The position numbers were made by a program, and so were the translations under genes. DNA of 64,000 nt. It comes from Marinicella marina. GTDB taxonomy: Bacteria; Pseudomonadota; Gammaproteobacteria; Xanthomonadales; Marinicellaceae. Under the pieces are notes generated by a model, which had not been told where the DNA came from, made no database searches, and was given only the letters and a program-made list of their open reading frames with translations. Positions 56,249 through 64,000 of the stretch are shown here, one piece after another. Each line of letters opens with the position of its first letter. The stretch's first letter is position 1. The stretch spans positions 62,001 through 126,000 of the forward strand of contig NZ_JASJNC010000006.1 of assembly GCF_030065545.1 (NCBI RefSeq), in the 5' to 3' direction.

Positions 56249-58423
56249 ATGAAAAAATTGATTAAATGGATATTTGGGGTGGCTGCTGTGTTGGTGGGAT
56301 TGGTGGTGCTGGCCATCATTATTTTGCCTATGGTGTTTGACCCGAATCAACACAAACCTCAGATACAACAAGCAATTGCGACTCAATTGGGTCGAGACGT
56401 CGAGCTCAACGGCGAGATTGAATGGTCGGTATTCCCTTCAATTGCGATTAACCTCAATCAAGTCACTGTCAAAAATGCTGCAGGTTTTCGCGGTGAGACT
56501 TTGGCTGAAGTGGAGCGCATTGCGGTCGGAGTGCAGTTGTTGCCTTTGTTGAAAAAACAAATCAAAGTGGGCCAAGTTGAGCTGCAACAACCCAAAATCA
56601 ACTTACAAATGGCTCAATCGGGTAACAGCAACTGGCAATCCATTATCGATCACATGGGCAGCGGTCAAGATGCTACAGAGACATCAGGCTCGAGCGCAGA
56701 CCTTGAAGTTAGGGGCATCGCCATCACCGACGGTGAATTAAACTACAAGGATGCCAGTGCTGGAATGGAGATCAGATTGACGGCATTGAACTTTGCAAGC
56801 GACTCAATCAAAAGCAACCAGTCCACACCGATGTCAATCGAAACCAAGATTGAAATGCCTGCCAATGATTTATCAGGCCAATTAAATGCGCAATGGCTGG
56901 CCAGCGGGTTGGGAGAGGGCAGTGGTATGGTGTTGGTATTCAGTGATTTGAGTTTCAACGGCTCACAGTCATCGTTGCCATTGGAATTCGAAGTATCGCC
57001 TCAAACCACCTTGGATTTAGCCCAAGACACGCTGCTGGCTGAGCAAATAAAGCTGGAATTGGGTGCCATGAAACTGACCACCAACCTCAACGGTAAACAA
57101 TTAAGCACCAATATGAATCTGAATGGTCAACTCAATGTGGCTGAATTCTCAATGGCTGAATTGCTCAATGAGATGGGTACGTCACTCGATAACCAAGCGG
57201 ACAATGCGGTTTCTGGAACAGCCAATTGGTCATTGCAAGGCGATCGATTAAAGCTCAATGGTATGGACTTCAAGTTAGATGATTCGGTCATTGCAGGAGA
57301 CATAGATTTGAACCAACTCAGTCAGTTACGCGGTCAATTCAACCTCAGCATTGACCAATTGAATTTAGATCAGTACTTGCCCGCCGACAGCAGTGATGGC
57401 AGCTCATCAGCACCTGAAAGTGATGATTTCGATTTAGGACGCTTGTCAGGTCAAATCAAGATGCAGCAATTAACGGCTGCTGGCGTGAACCTCAACGACA
57501 TCACTTTGAACATAACAACCAATGGAAAAAACCTCACGGTAGAGCCGTTGAAAGCCGGTTTTTACCAGGGTCTGATTCAGACTGAACTGAAATTGATGCC
57601 TGATCAACCCACAGGCAAATTACAAGTCACCCACAGCATGCAAGATTTTCAAGCAGGTAACTTGCTCACCGACCTGATTGGGACTGATTATTTAACTGGG
57701 TTAGGCCAATTGAATGCGGATGTAAAAATTGACCAACCTTTCAGTGCTGAGCCATTGAAAACTGCCAATGGCCGCGTCTCATACCGCCTTACCGATGGTG
57801 ATATTGTTGGTATAGATGTGTTTCAAATCATACAGCAGAGTTTGAGTTTGTTGAATAAAGCCGAAGCAGCAGCGAATAATGAGGAATTGAAAACGGCTTT
57901 TGGTTTGATGGAGATAGATGCCAACATCAACAATGGCGTTTTGAAAACCAACAAGTTGCGTTTGAACTCTCCTTATTTTGATGTCAAAGGTGAAGTGGAG
58001 ATTGACCTGGCTGCGCAAACCATCAATGGTCGCATCAGTCCCATGTTAACCAACATCCCTGAAGGGGTGTTGGATGCCCGTTTTGAAAAACTGATTGATA
58101 CCAGAATACCTGTGAGTCTGAAAGGCAACTTATTAGAGCCCTCCATCAATATTGATGTTGCGGCATTGATTCTGGCCACGCAGAAAGCCAAAATCGATGA
58201 AAAGAAAGATGAGCTGAAAGAAGACTTATTTGATGCTTTGTTAGGCAAAGACAAGGACAAGGACAAAGATAACAGCAAAAAAGCCAACTCCGAAATGACA
58301 GAGAAAGAACGCAAGCGGGCTGAAAAAGATCAGATGAAGAGGGATTTGTTGCAGGGCTTGTTTGAATCATCAAAGAAAAAAGACAAGACTGTTGAAAAGG
58401 AAGATGATGGCGGTGGAAATTGA
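56249..58423 (+). CDS. AsmA-family protein
   Basis: A 724-residue envelope protein with one N-terminal membrane segment (about residues 8-30) and a long periplasmic beta-rich domain, typical of AsmA-like proteins, which resemble bridge-type lipid transporters. Family segments include QQAIATQLGRDVELNGEIEWSVFPSIAINLNQVTV and, near the C-terminus, RLNSPYFDVKGEVEIDLAAQTINGRISPMLTNIP. The tail (about residues 655-724) is a highly charged Lys/Asp/Glu region with tandem DK repeats. ATG 56249 is chosen over GTG 56246. No partner gene adjoins. Confidence 0.9.
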   Translation: MKKLIKWIFGVAAVLVGLVVLAIIILPMVFDPNQHKPQIQQAIATQLGRDVELNGEIEWSVFPSIAINLNQVTVKNAAGFRGETLAEVERIAVGVQLLPLLKKQIKVGQVELQQPKINLQMAQSGNSNWQSIIDHMGSGQDATETSGSSADLEVRGIAITDGELNYKDASAGMEIRLTALNFASDSIKSNQSTPMSIETKIEMPANDLSGQLNAQWLASGLGEGSGMVLVFSDLSFNGSQSSLPLEFEVSPQTTLDLAQDTLLAEQIKLELGAMKLTTNLNGKQLSTNMNLNGQLNVAEFSMAELLNEMGTSLDNQADNAVSGTANWSLQGDRLKLNGMDFKLDDSVIAGDIDLNQLSQLRGQFNLSIDQLNLDQYLPADSSDGSSSAPESDDFDLGRLSGQIKMQQLTAAGVNLNDITLNITTNGKNLTVEPLKAGFYQGLIQTELKLMPDQPTGKLQVTHSMQDFQAGNLLTDLIGTDYLTGLGQLNADVKIDQPFSAEPLKTANGRVSYRLTDGDIVGIDVFQIIQQSLSLLNKAEAAANNEELKTAFGLMEIDANINNGVLKTNKLRLNSPYFDVKGEVEIDLAAQTINGRISPMLTNIPEGVLDARFEKLIDTRIPVSLKGNLLEPSINIDVAALILATQKAKIDEKKDELKEDLFDALLGKDKDKDKDNSKKANSEMTEKERKRAEKDQMKRDLLQGLFESSKKKDKTVEKEDDGGGN
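58250..58267 (+). repeat. Three GACAAR tandem repeats in the AsmA-like gene
   Basis: Three copies of a six-base unit (GACAAG, GACAAG, GACAAA) coding Asp-Lys pairs. Since the unit is a multiple of three, copy-number change would not shift the frame. Confidence 0.6.
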
Positions 58424-58514
58424 TGTTGTCTAAGACGCCAGCCACAACAAAATATTGACACAATCTTTATCCTGACTGGTTTAACCTATCGTGTTTTAAA
58501 CAAGGATTGAAAGC

Positions 58515-59192
58515 ATGAAAGTATTGTTTGTTTTAACTTCACATGATGATTTGGGTGAAACCGGCGAAAAGACTGGTTTTTGGTTGGAAGAGTTTGCTGC
58601 GCCTTATTATGTGATGAAAGATGCAGGCGCTGAAGTTACTTTGTCATCACCTGCAGGCGGCCAGCCCCCCAAAGACCCCAAAAGTGCCATGACAGATGCG
58701 CAAACTGATGCCACGCACCGCTTCAATGGCGACAGCACAGCACAACAAGAGCTCGCTCACACCATGAAGTTAAGCGAAGTGAATGCAGCTGATTATGATG
58801 CCATCTTTTATCCTGGTGGGCATGGTCCTTTGTGGGACTTACACAATGATGAAAACTCCATCAAACTGATTGAGCAGTTTGCAGCAGCAGGCAAGCCCGT
58901 GGCCTCAGTCTGTCATGCACCTGCCGTTTTGCTGAAAGCCAAAAAAGCAAATGGTGAAGCTTTGGTCGCCGGCAAGCGTGTCACTGGTTTCAGTAACACC
59001 GAAGAAGATGCAGTGGGCTTGAGCAATGTGGTGCCTTATATGTTGGAAGATGAATTGAAGGCCGCTGGTGGCCACTATGAAAAAGTCGATGACTGGCAAG
59101 AGTTAGCCATCACCGATGGTTTGTTAATAACAGGTCAAAATCCAGGATCCTCAGCAGCTGTTGCATACAACTTACTTGATTTGTTGAAGTAA
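58515..59192 (+). CDS. DJ-1/PfpI-family protein (class I glutamine amidotransferase-like)
   Basis: A 225-residue protein of the DJ-1/PfpI superfamily. The nucleophile elbow is PVASVCHAPAVL with Cys133 followed by His134; Glu25/Glu26 in FWLEEFAAPYYVM is where the family glutamate lies. The pattern resembles Hsp31/glyoxalase III-like members, which detoxify methylglyoxal; this is a likely but unproven activity. AAGGA precedes the ATG. It is followed by a hairpin and the EthD gene. Confidence 0.88.
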   Translation: MKVLFVLTSHDDLGETGEKTGFWLEEFAAPYYVMKDAGAEVTLSSPAGGQPPKDPKSAMTDAQTDATHRFNGDSTAQQELAHTMKLSEVNAADYDAIFYPGGHGPLWDLHNDENSIKLIEQFAAAGKPVASVCHAPAVLLKAKKANGEALVAGKRVTGFSNTEEDAVGLSNVVPYMLEDELKAAGGHYEKVDDWQELAITDGLLITGQNPGSSAAVAYNLLDLLK

Positions 59193-59209
59193 TAAGATAC
59201 CCTCAAAAC

Positions 59210-59237
59210 TTGCGAGCCAGTTTACTCTGGCTTGCAA
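59210..59237. terminator. Hairpin after the DJ-1/PfpI gene
   Basis: 11-base inverted repeat TTGCGAGCCAG / CTGGCTTGCAA (one G-U) with a six-base loop, but no clear T-run downstream. Probably a terminator with a weak tail. Confidence 0.5.
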
Positions 59238-59335
59238 CCAATTAAGCCATTCTGAAGAACTTAATCAGTTGATGTGACGTCTCTTCCCGGGTAAGATAAT
59301 TGTCAATTAATCATACCAATTAAAGGGAGATATGT

Positions 59336-59653
59336 ATGTCGGCTGTTAAACTCATGGTGTTGTACCCACAACCCAAAAATGTTGCTCAATTCGAACAGGA
59401 TTACCAAGCTCATATTGCCTTGCTGCATGAGCAGATGGATATTCCCACCAGTGACAAACCTTACTCAGTCACCAAGATGATGGCTGGCCCAGCAGGGACT
59501 GCACCTTTTTATCAAATGTTCAGCATGCCATTTCCGGATATTGAAACCCTCAAAGCAGTACTCAGTTCCGATGCCATGCAAGTTGTTGCAGCCGATGCTT
59601 CTCGTATTTCCTCGGGTGGCGAGCCAGTTGTTTTGATTGGTAAGGATAATTGA
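59336..59653 (+). CDS. EthD-family protein
   Basis: A 105-residue protein with the EthD (dimeric ferredoxin-like) pattern: VKLMVLYPQPKNVAQFEQDYQAHIALLHEQM near the start and APFYQMFSMPFPDIETLKAVLSSDAMQVV later. Members include the ethyl tert-butyl ether-degradation protein EthD and many of unknown function. AGGGAG lies before the ATG. It may be part of a small detoxification group with the preceding gene, but its own promoter is more likely because of the hairpin between. Confidence 0.88.
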   Translation: MSAVKLMVLYPQPKNVAQFEQDYQAHIALLHEQMDIPTSDKPYSVTKMMAGPAGTAPFYQMFSMPFPDIETLKAVLSSDAMQVVAADASRISSGGEPVVLIGKDN

Positions 59654-59711
59654 CCTCAAACCACCCAACTTCGTTCTCTAATTCACACACTTTTCTCATA
59701 TAGGATTTCTT

Positions 59712-62700
59712 ATGTCATTTTCATACTTCAGACCATTGGTTATGGTGCTTTTTAGTAGCGCTTTGATCACCACATCGGTCACAGCCACTCGCTTAATGAC
59801 CCAACCAGCCATCAGCGAAAAACACATTGCTTTTATTTATGCCAATGATTTATGGGTTGCTAACAGAGACGGTTCTCAGCCCAGGCGTTTGACTGTTAAC
59901 CCAGGTCAAGAAAGTTATCCGGTGTTTTCACCTGATGGTTCAATGCTGGCCTTTGAGGGTCAGTATGATGGCAATGATGATGTATTTGTGGTTGCGGTCA
60001 CTGGCGGTGTGCCTAAACGCCTGACTTGGCACCCCTATGCTGATGCGGTGGTTGATTTCACGCCAGACGGTTCAGCCGTGTTGATTGGTTCCAGAAGATT
60101 TTCTCACACCAATCGATTCTCACAACTGCATACTGTTCCAGTAAACGGTGGTCCAGTTAAAACATTGCCGATTCCTACGGCATTTTATGCTTCATACAAC
60201 GACGATGGTTCTCAATTGGCTTACACCCCGAATCGATCAGCCTTCAGGCAATGGAAAAACTACCGTGGCGGCACTCAGTCGAGGATTTGGTTGTACGATC
60301 AGGAAACCCATGAAGTAGAGGAAATAGCCAAACCAGCGACTGGTGCCAATGACAGCAGCCCCAAATGGTCGGGTGATGTGGTTTATTTCCGCAGTGACCG
60401 CCATGGTGAATTCAATTTATTTGAGTTCAACACCCTAACCAAAAGCATCAAACAATTGACTGATTTTGATGACTTTCCCGTGATGGAATTGGATGTGTAT
60501 GCTGATACGGTCATTTTCGAACAAGCAGGCTTGCTCCACACATTAAACAGCAAGACGGGTGCCATCGAGACACTTAAAATAGATATCAAAACAGATTTAC
60601 CGGAACTCAGGACACGTTATATCAGCGGCAAAGAGTATGTCCGCAGCGCGGCCATATCTCCCAGTGGCACACGGGTTGTTGTGGATTTCAGGGGTGAAGT
60701 GGTGACTGTGCCAGTAGATAAAGGCGACCCAAACAACCTCACCAACTCACCGGGTGCGCATGAAAACCAGCCACAATGGTCACCTGATGGACGATACGTT
60801 GCTTACTTCTCCAACACGACGGGTGAATATCAGCTGCATGTACATGATTTGAAACAACAATCAATCAACGCCATCGAACTCGATGGTGCTGGTTTTTACG
60901 CCCACATTAAATGGTCGCCAGACAGTAAAAAAGTCAGTTTTGTTGATAACGGCAGAAGCCTTTATGTGACTGATGTGACCACCAAAAAGACCGAAAAAGT
61001 AGCCTCTGATTATTTGTACATTCCTGGTGTTTATCGAAATCTGGTGGGTGATTGGTCGCCTGATTCTAACTGGCTGAGTTATACCTTGATTTCTGAGAAT
61101 AATTTTGAGAACGCCTTTGTTTATTCATTGCAACAAAAACGCTCTTACCCCTTATCTAATGGCTTGTCGAATTTAACTGAACCCAAATTCGATCCCAATG
61201 GTCAATATTTATATATGCTGGCATCGACCGATGCAGGCCCACTGCAAAACTGGTTTGATCAATCCACGTTGGACATGAACAGCACCAATTTAATCTATCT
61301 GGTGACGCTACAAGATGAAGTTGAATCGCCATTCAAAAGACAAAATGACCAACAGGAAATCATCCAAAAGGACGAAAAAAACGCTGACAAGAAAGATTCA
61401 GATGATGAAGATAAAAACACAAAATCAGTCGAAATTGATTTCAAAGGTTTGAACCAGCGAATCGTCGATGTACCCTTAAAAGCATCTGAATACAGTAACT
61501 TACGGGTTGGTGAATCGGGTGTCTTGTATTATTTGAAGCCCAATAACGAAGGCGAGCCCAGTATTCACAAATACGATATTTCAGCACAAAAAGAAGAAGT
61601 TTTATTGGCAGCAGATGCGTTTGAACTTGCCGCCGATAACAACCATGTGCTGTACTTGAGCAAGGGTGCTTGGGGTACGATCGATCTGAGCAAAGACCCG
61701 AAAAAAGGCACACCGTTGAATGTTGATGCGGTCACCGTTCAATCGGTGCCGAAAATGGAGTGGCAAAATATTTTCGATGAAGCTTGGCAAGTCAACAGAG
61801 ACTATTTTTATGACCCCGGTATGCACGGTGCCGATTGGTCAGCGATGAAGTCTAAATACCAACCATTTTTGGCTGACTTGACCTCTAAGAATGACTTGTA
61901 TCGGGTGATGCAATGGATGTTCAGCGAATTGGCGGTGGGTCACCATCGTTTCAACAGCATGGGCGATTCATTCCACCAATCCAAATCCATCAAAGGCGGC
62001 TTATTGGGCGCTGATTATGAGCAGGTAAATGGCCGCTACCGTATCAAAACCATCTACGGTGGCTTAAATTGGAATCCCGGACTGCGTTCACCACTGACCG
62101 AACCTGGGGTGCAAGTTTCAGAAGGTGATTATATTTTGGCGGTGAATGGCCAGGAAGTCACCGCGGCAGACAACTTGTTTCGGTTTTTTGAAAACACAGC
62201 AGAGCAAGTAGTCAGCTTGAAAGTCGCTGATAATGCCAAAGGCAAAAACAGCCGCACGGTCACAGTCACACCGGTAGATTCTGAATACGCTCTTCGCAAT
62301 AGGGCATGGGTTGAGGGTAACATCGAAAAAGTCGATGCGGCCACAAATGGTCAAGTGGCTTATGTTTATGTGCCTAACACAGCACAAGCAGGCCATGAAT
62401 ACTTCAAACGTTATTTCTATCCGCAAGTACATAAAAAAGCCATTATTGTTGATGAGCGATACAATGGCGGTGGCTTTTTGGCCGACTACGTGATTGACTT
62501 GCTTGAGCCGAAAGTGGATGCCTATTGGAATTTCCGTTATGGCAATGACTTGAAAGCACCGAGTGCTTCTATCCAAGGACCCAAAGTGATGCTGGCTGAT
62601 GAAAATGCCGGTTCTGGTGGTGATTACCTGCCTTATTTATTCCGTCGCAATAACTTGGGTACCATTGTCGGCAAAACCACATGGGGCGGCTTGGTTGGCG

Positions 62701-62966
62701 TACTGGGGTATCCACAGTTCATTGATGGTGGATCGGTCAGCGCACCGAATGTGGCATTTTATAATGAACAAGGGTTTGGAATTGAAAATGAGGGCGTCGC
62801 GCCAGATATCGAAGTCGAACAATGGCCTAAAGCAGTGATTAGTGGTGGCGATCCACAATTAGACAAGGCGATTGAAATCATCCAACAGCAGTTGGAAGAT
62901 TACACACCAAAAGTCATTGAGCGTCCAGCTTATCCAGATCGTCACGGTTTGTTCAGGGACAATTAA
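59712..62966 (+). CDS. Tricorn-like protease (periplasmic, S41 family)
   Basis: A 1084-residue protease with a signal peptide (first 26 residues, hydrophobic LVMVLFSSALITTSVTATR). It has two beta-propeller regions built of PD40/TolB-like repeats (SYPVFSPDGSMLAFEG, ENQPQWSPDGRYVAYFSN and others), a charged linker (about residues 540-580), a core helical domain with GVGHHRFNSMG-like VGHHRFNSM, a PDZ domain (VSEGDYILAVNGQEV) and the S41 catalytic domain. The nucleophile is Ser968 in ENAGSGGDYLPY. Tricorn digests peptides made by other proteases. It stands alone, closed by a strong hairpin. Confidence 0.93.
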   Translation: MSFSYFRPLVMVLFSSALITTSVTATRLMTQPAISEKHIAFIYANDLWVANRDGSQPRRLTVNPGQESYPVFSPDGSMLAFEGQYDGNDDVFVVAVTGGVPKRLTWHPYADAVVDFTPDGSAVLIGSRRFSHTNRFSQLHTVPVNGGPVKTLPIPTAFYASYNDDGSQLAYTPNRSAFRQWKNYRGGTQSRIWLYDQETHEVEEIAKPATGANDSSPKWSGDVVYFRSDRHGEFNLFEFNTLTKSIKQLTDFDDFPVMELDVYADTVIFEQAGLLHTLNSKTGAIETLKIDIKTDLPELRTRYISGKEYVRSAAISPSGTRVVVDFRGEVVTVPVDKGDPNNLTNSPGAHENQPQWSPDGRYVAYFSNTTGEYQLHVHDLKQQSINAIELDGAGFYAHIKWSPDSKKVSFVDNGRSLYVTDVTTKKTEKVASDYLYIPGVYRNLVGDWSPDSNWLSYTLISENNFENAFVYSLQQKRSYPLSNGLSNLTEPKFDPNGQYLYMLASTDAGPLQNWFDQSTLDMNSTNLIYLVTLQDEVESPFKRQNDQQEIIQKDEKNADKKDSDDEDKNTKSVEIDFKGLNQRIVDVPLKASEYSNLRVGESGVLYYLKPNNEGEPSIHKYDISAQKEEVLLAADAFELAADNNHVLYLSKGAWGTIDLSKDPKKGTPLNVDAVTVQSVPKMEWQNIFDEAWQVNRDYFYDPGMHGADWSAMKSKYQPFLADLTSKNDLYRVMQWMFSELAVGHHRFNSMGDSFHQSKSIKGGLLGADYEQVNGRYRIKTIYGGLNWNPGLRSPLTEPGVQVSEGDYILAVNGQEVTAADNLFRFFENTAEQVVSLKVADNAKGKNSRTVTVTPVDSEYALRNRAWVEGNIEKVDAATNGQVAYVYVPNTAQAGHEYFKRYFYPQVHKKAIIVDERYNGGGFLADYVIDLLEPKVDAYWNFRYGNDLKAPSASIQGPKVMLADENAGSGGDYLPYLFRRNNLGTIVGKTTWGGLVGVLGYPQFIDGGSVSAPNVAFYNEQGFGIENEGVAPDIEVEQWPKAVISGGDPQLDKAIEIIQQQLEDYTPKVIERPAYPDRHGLFRDN

Positions 62967-63004
62967 TGGTTTTTAACTGTTAATCTTCAAATTAATTATT
63001 TTGA

Positions 63005-63037
63005 GCACTGAGTTACAGAAACTCAGTGCACTTTTAT
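63005..63037 (+). terminator. Rho-independent terminator after the tricorn-like gene
   Basis: Perfect 10-base inverted repeat GCACTGAGTT / AACTCAGTGC with the loop ACAGA, followed by ACTTTTATAT. Confidence 0.82.
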
Positions 63038-63113
63038 ATGAAAATACCCCATGGGCTGTGCGAGTAGGTGCGCCTTAATTGAATCTAATTAAAAAATAAA
63101 AGTCAGTGAGTTT

Positions 63114-64000
63114 ATGTATAAATTGAGAATGTATTTCTGGTGTGTGTTGTTAATTTCTTCAACTGCCAAAGCCACCATAAAATTACCTATTGAACTGACT
63201 TCGTGGACCATCCACCCAACTGTCGCCACCATCAAGTTACCCATTGGTTCAGAGATCAAGCAAATTTCAGGTCTTTATTTGCGTATTCATAACCTCAAAT
63301 TTGCTAATCAATTGTCTGTCCGACTCAACGAGGGTGGCTGGCATCATGTTAATAACGATACTGTTGAAGTGTTTGAAAACGAAGCCTTGCAAGATGGCAT
63401 CGGCGGAATCAATGCCACCATCCGTCTCATTGCCAATGCTTTGAACGATGATTTTGTGTCTGGAGGTGAAAATCATTTGCACATTCGTCTGAATGGTACC
63501 AACGGCGAGACCAGTGCGATACGGATGATTGCATTAAACGTGATGGCTGCTGATGGTTCGATGTTACTGGAAGAAGCTGACTTTCTTCAAGATGATCCCA
63601 GTTCATGGCAACCCATACTCAACGACCCAATCAGTTTATCTGCTGGTGAAGAATTATGGCATTCAGCCAATTTATACAACAACCCAATCACCAAGCGAAC
63701 TTTGAAAGCCAAGTGCAGCTCTTGTCATTTTGAAGATGGCAGTGACCTCAAGTACTTTAACTACTCTGACCAATCCATCATCACCAGGGCGCAGTTTCAC
63801 GGTCTGAGTTATGCCGATGGTGTGCGTATTGCCTCGTACATCAGAGCCTTAGAAACTCCGGCGCCAGGTCGTCCATGGAATCCGCCGTTTCAGCCTGGGC
63901 CGGGCTTAGACCCTTTACCAACTGATACAGATCAAATCAAACAACAAAAAGCCGATCACTGGATGGCTGGTGCCGGTTTGCACTGGGCTTTGGATGATGA
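63114..64000 (+). CDS. Secreted c-type cytochrome domain protein, 5' part (runs off window)
   Basis: The reading frame from ATG 63114 is open to the window end, giving 295 complete codons and part of another. It begins with a signal peptide (MYKLRMYFWCVLLISSTAKA). Residues about 35-150 form a beta-rich domain (LYLRIHNLKFANQLSVRLN, HLHIRLNGT, IRMIALNVM). The heme-attachment motif CSSCH lies at residues 201-205, followed by RAQFHGLSYADGVRIASYIRALE, typical of a small cytochrome c domain. A GTGAG ribosome-like site precedes the start. Maturation would depend on the ccm system encoded upstream. The redox partner and the C-terminal part are not visible. Confidence 0.85.
   Translation, partial: MYKLRMYFWCVLLISSTAKATIKLPIELTSWTIHPTVATIKLPIGSEIKQISGLYLRIHNLKFANQLSVRLNEGGWHHVNNDTVEVFENEALQDGIGGINATIRLIANALNDDFVSGGENHLHIRLNGTNGETSAIRMIALNVMAADGSMLLEEADFLQDDPSSWQPILNDPISLSAGEELWHSANLYNNPITKRTLKAKCSSCHFEDGSDLKYFNYSDQSIITRAQFHGLSYADGVRIASYIRALETPAPGRPWNPPFQPGPGLDPLPTDTDQIKQQKADHWMAGAGLHWALDD

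Overview
The window reads as an ordinary stretch of a gammaproteobacterial chromosome, AT-rich and probably from a marine or saline bacterium. I see no prophage, IS element or CRISPR array. Signs for Gammaproteobacteria are the type IV pilus order pilMNOPQ, the ftsK/lolA/rarA/crcB block, grpE-dnaK-dnaJ-dapB with a near-consensus sigma-32 promoter, a complete System I cytochrome c maturation operon (ccmABCDEFGHI), and a PilH whose sequence closely resembles the Pseudomonas one. The genus cannot be fixed from sequence alone; Marinicella-like bacteria are a low-confidence guess.

Layout. 1-574: 3' end of ispG. 904-5884: pilMNOPQ, followed directly by a large Ig-like lipoprotein gene (to 8614) and a strong terminator. 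8739-16308: efflux operon of one adaptor lipoprotein and two different RND pumps, with no outer-membrane channel gene. 16413-18611: 2-Cys peroxiredoxin, SprT-like protein and a cyclophilin lipoprotein. 18596-20263 (minus): aat and trxB. 20785-24773: ald, ftsK and a DsrE-family secreted protein.

24813-27518 is the most unusual region: three tandem phage-tail-collar (MdpB-like) genes, a small protein with a possible Tat signal and a GNAT acetyltransferase form a tight minus-strand operon behind a good sigma-70 promoter. A convergent small gene looks like a relative of the small signal-bearing protein. This block sits between ftsK and lolA, which are commonly neighbours. 27768-31153: lolA, rarA, crcB, a secreted beta-propeller-like protein and tRNA-Arg(CCU). 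31282-36524 (minus): katG, a secreted protein of unknown function and recN. 36564-41357: heat-shock operon and dapB.

41537-46674: a divergent ADP-ribosylglycohydrolase homologue, a secreted spondin-domain protein, a minus-strand cluster (rsgA, NUDIX, S4 protein, HDAC-like deacetylase) and orn. 46710-54864 (minus): pilH, a 2-oxoglutarate/Fe(II) oxygenase and ccmI to ccmA; ccmD (51 aa) is present although easily overlooked. 55068-64000: GFA-type protein, cobB sirtuin, AsmA-like protein, DJ-1/PfpI protein, EthD protein, a tricorn-like protease and the start of a secreted CxxCH cytochrome-domain protein that runs off the window.

How the genes fit together: the pilus assembly genes and pilH serve twitching motility. 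The ccm genes supply heme attachment for periplasmic cytochromes such as the last gene of the window. Peroxiredoxin, thioredoxin reductase and KatG serve peroxide defence. The remaining genes are mostly housekeeping, apart from the collar-domain block.
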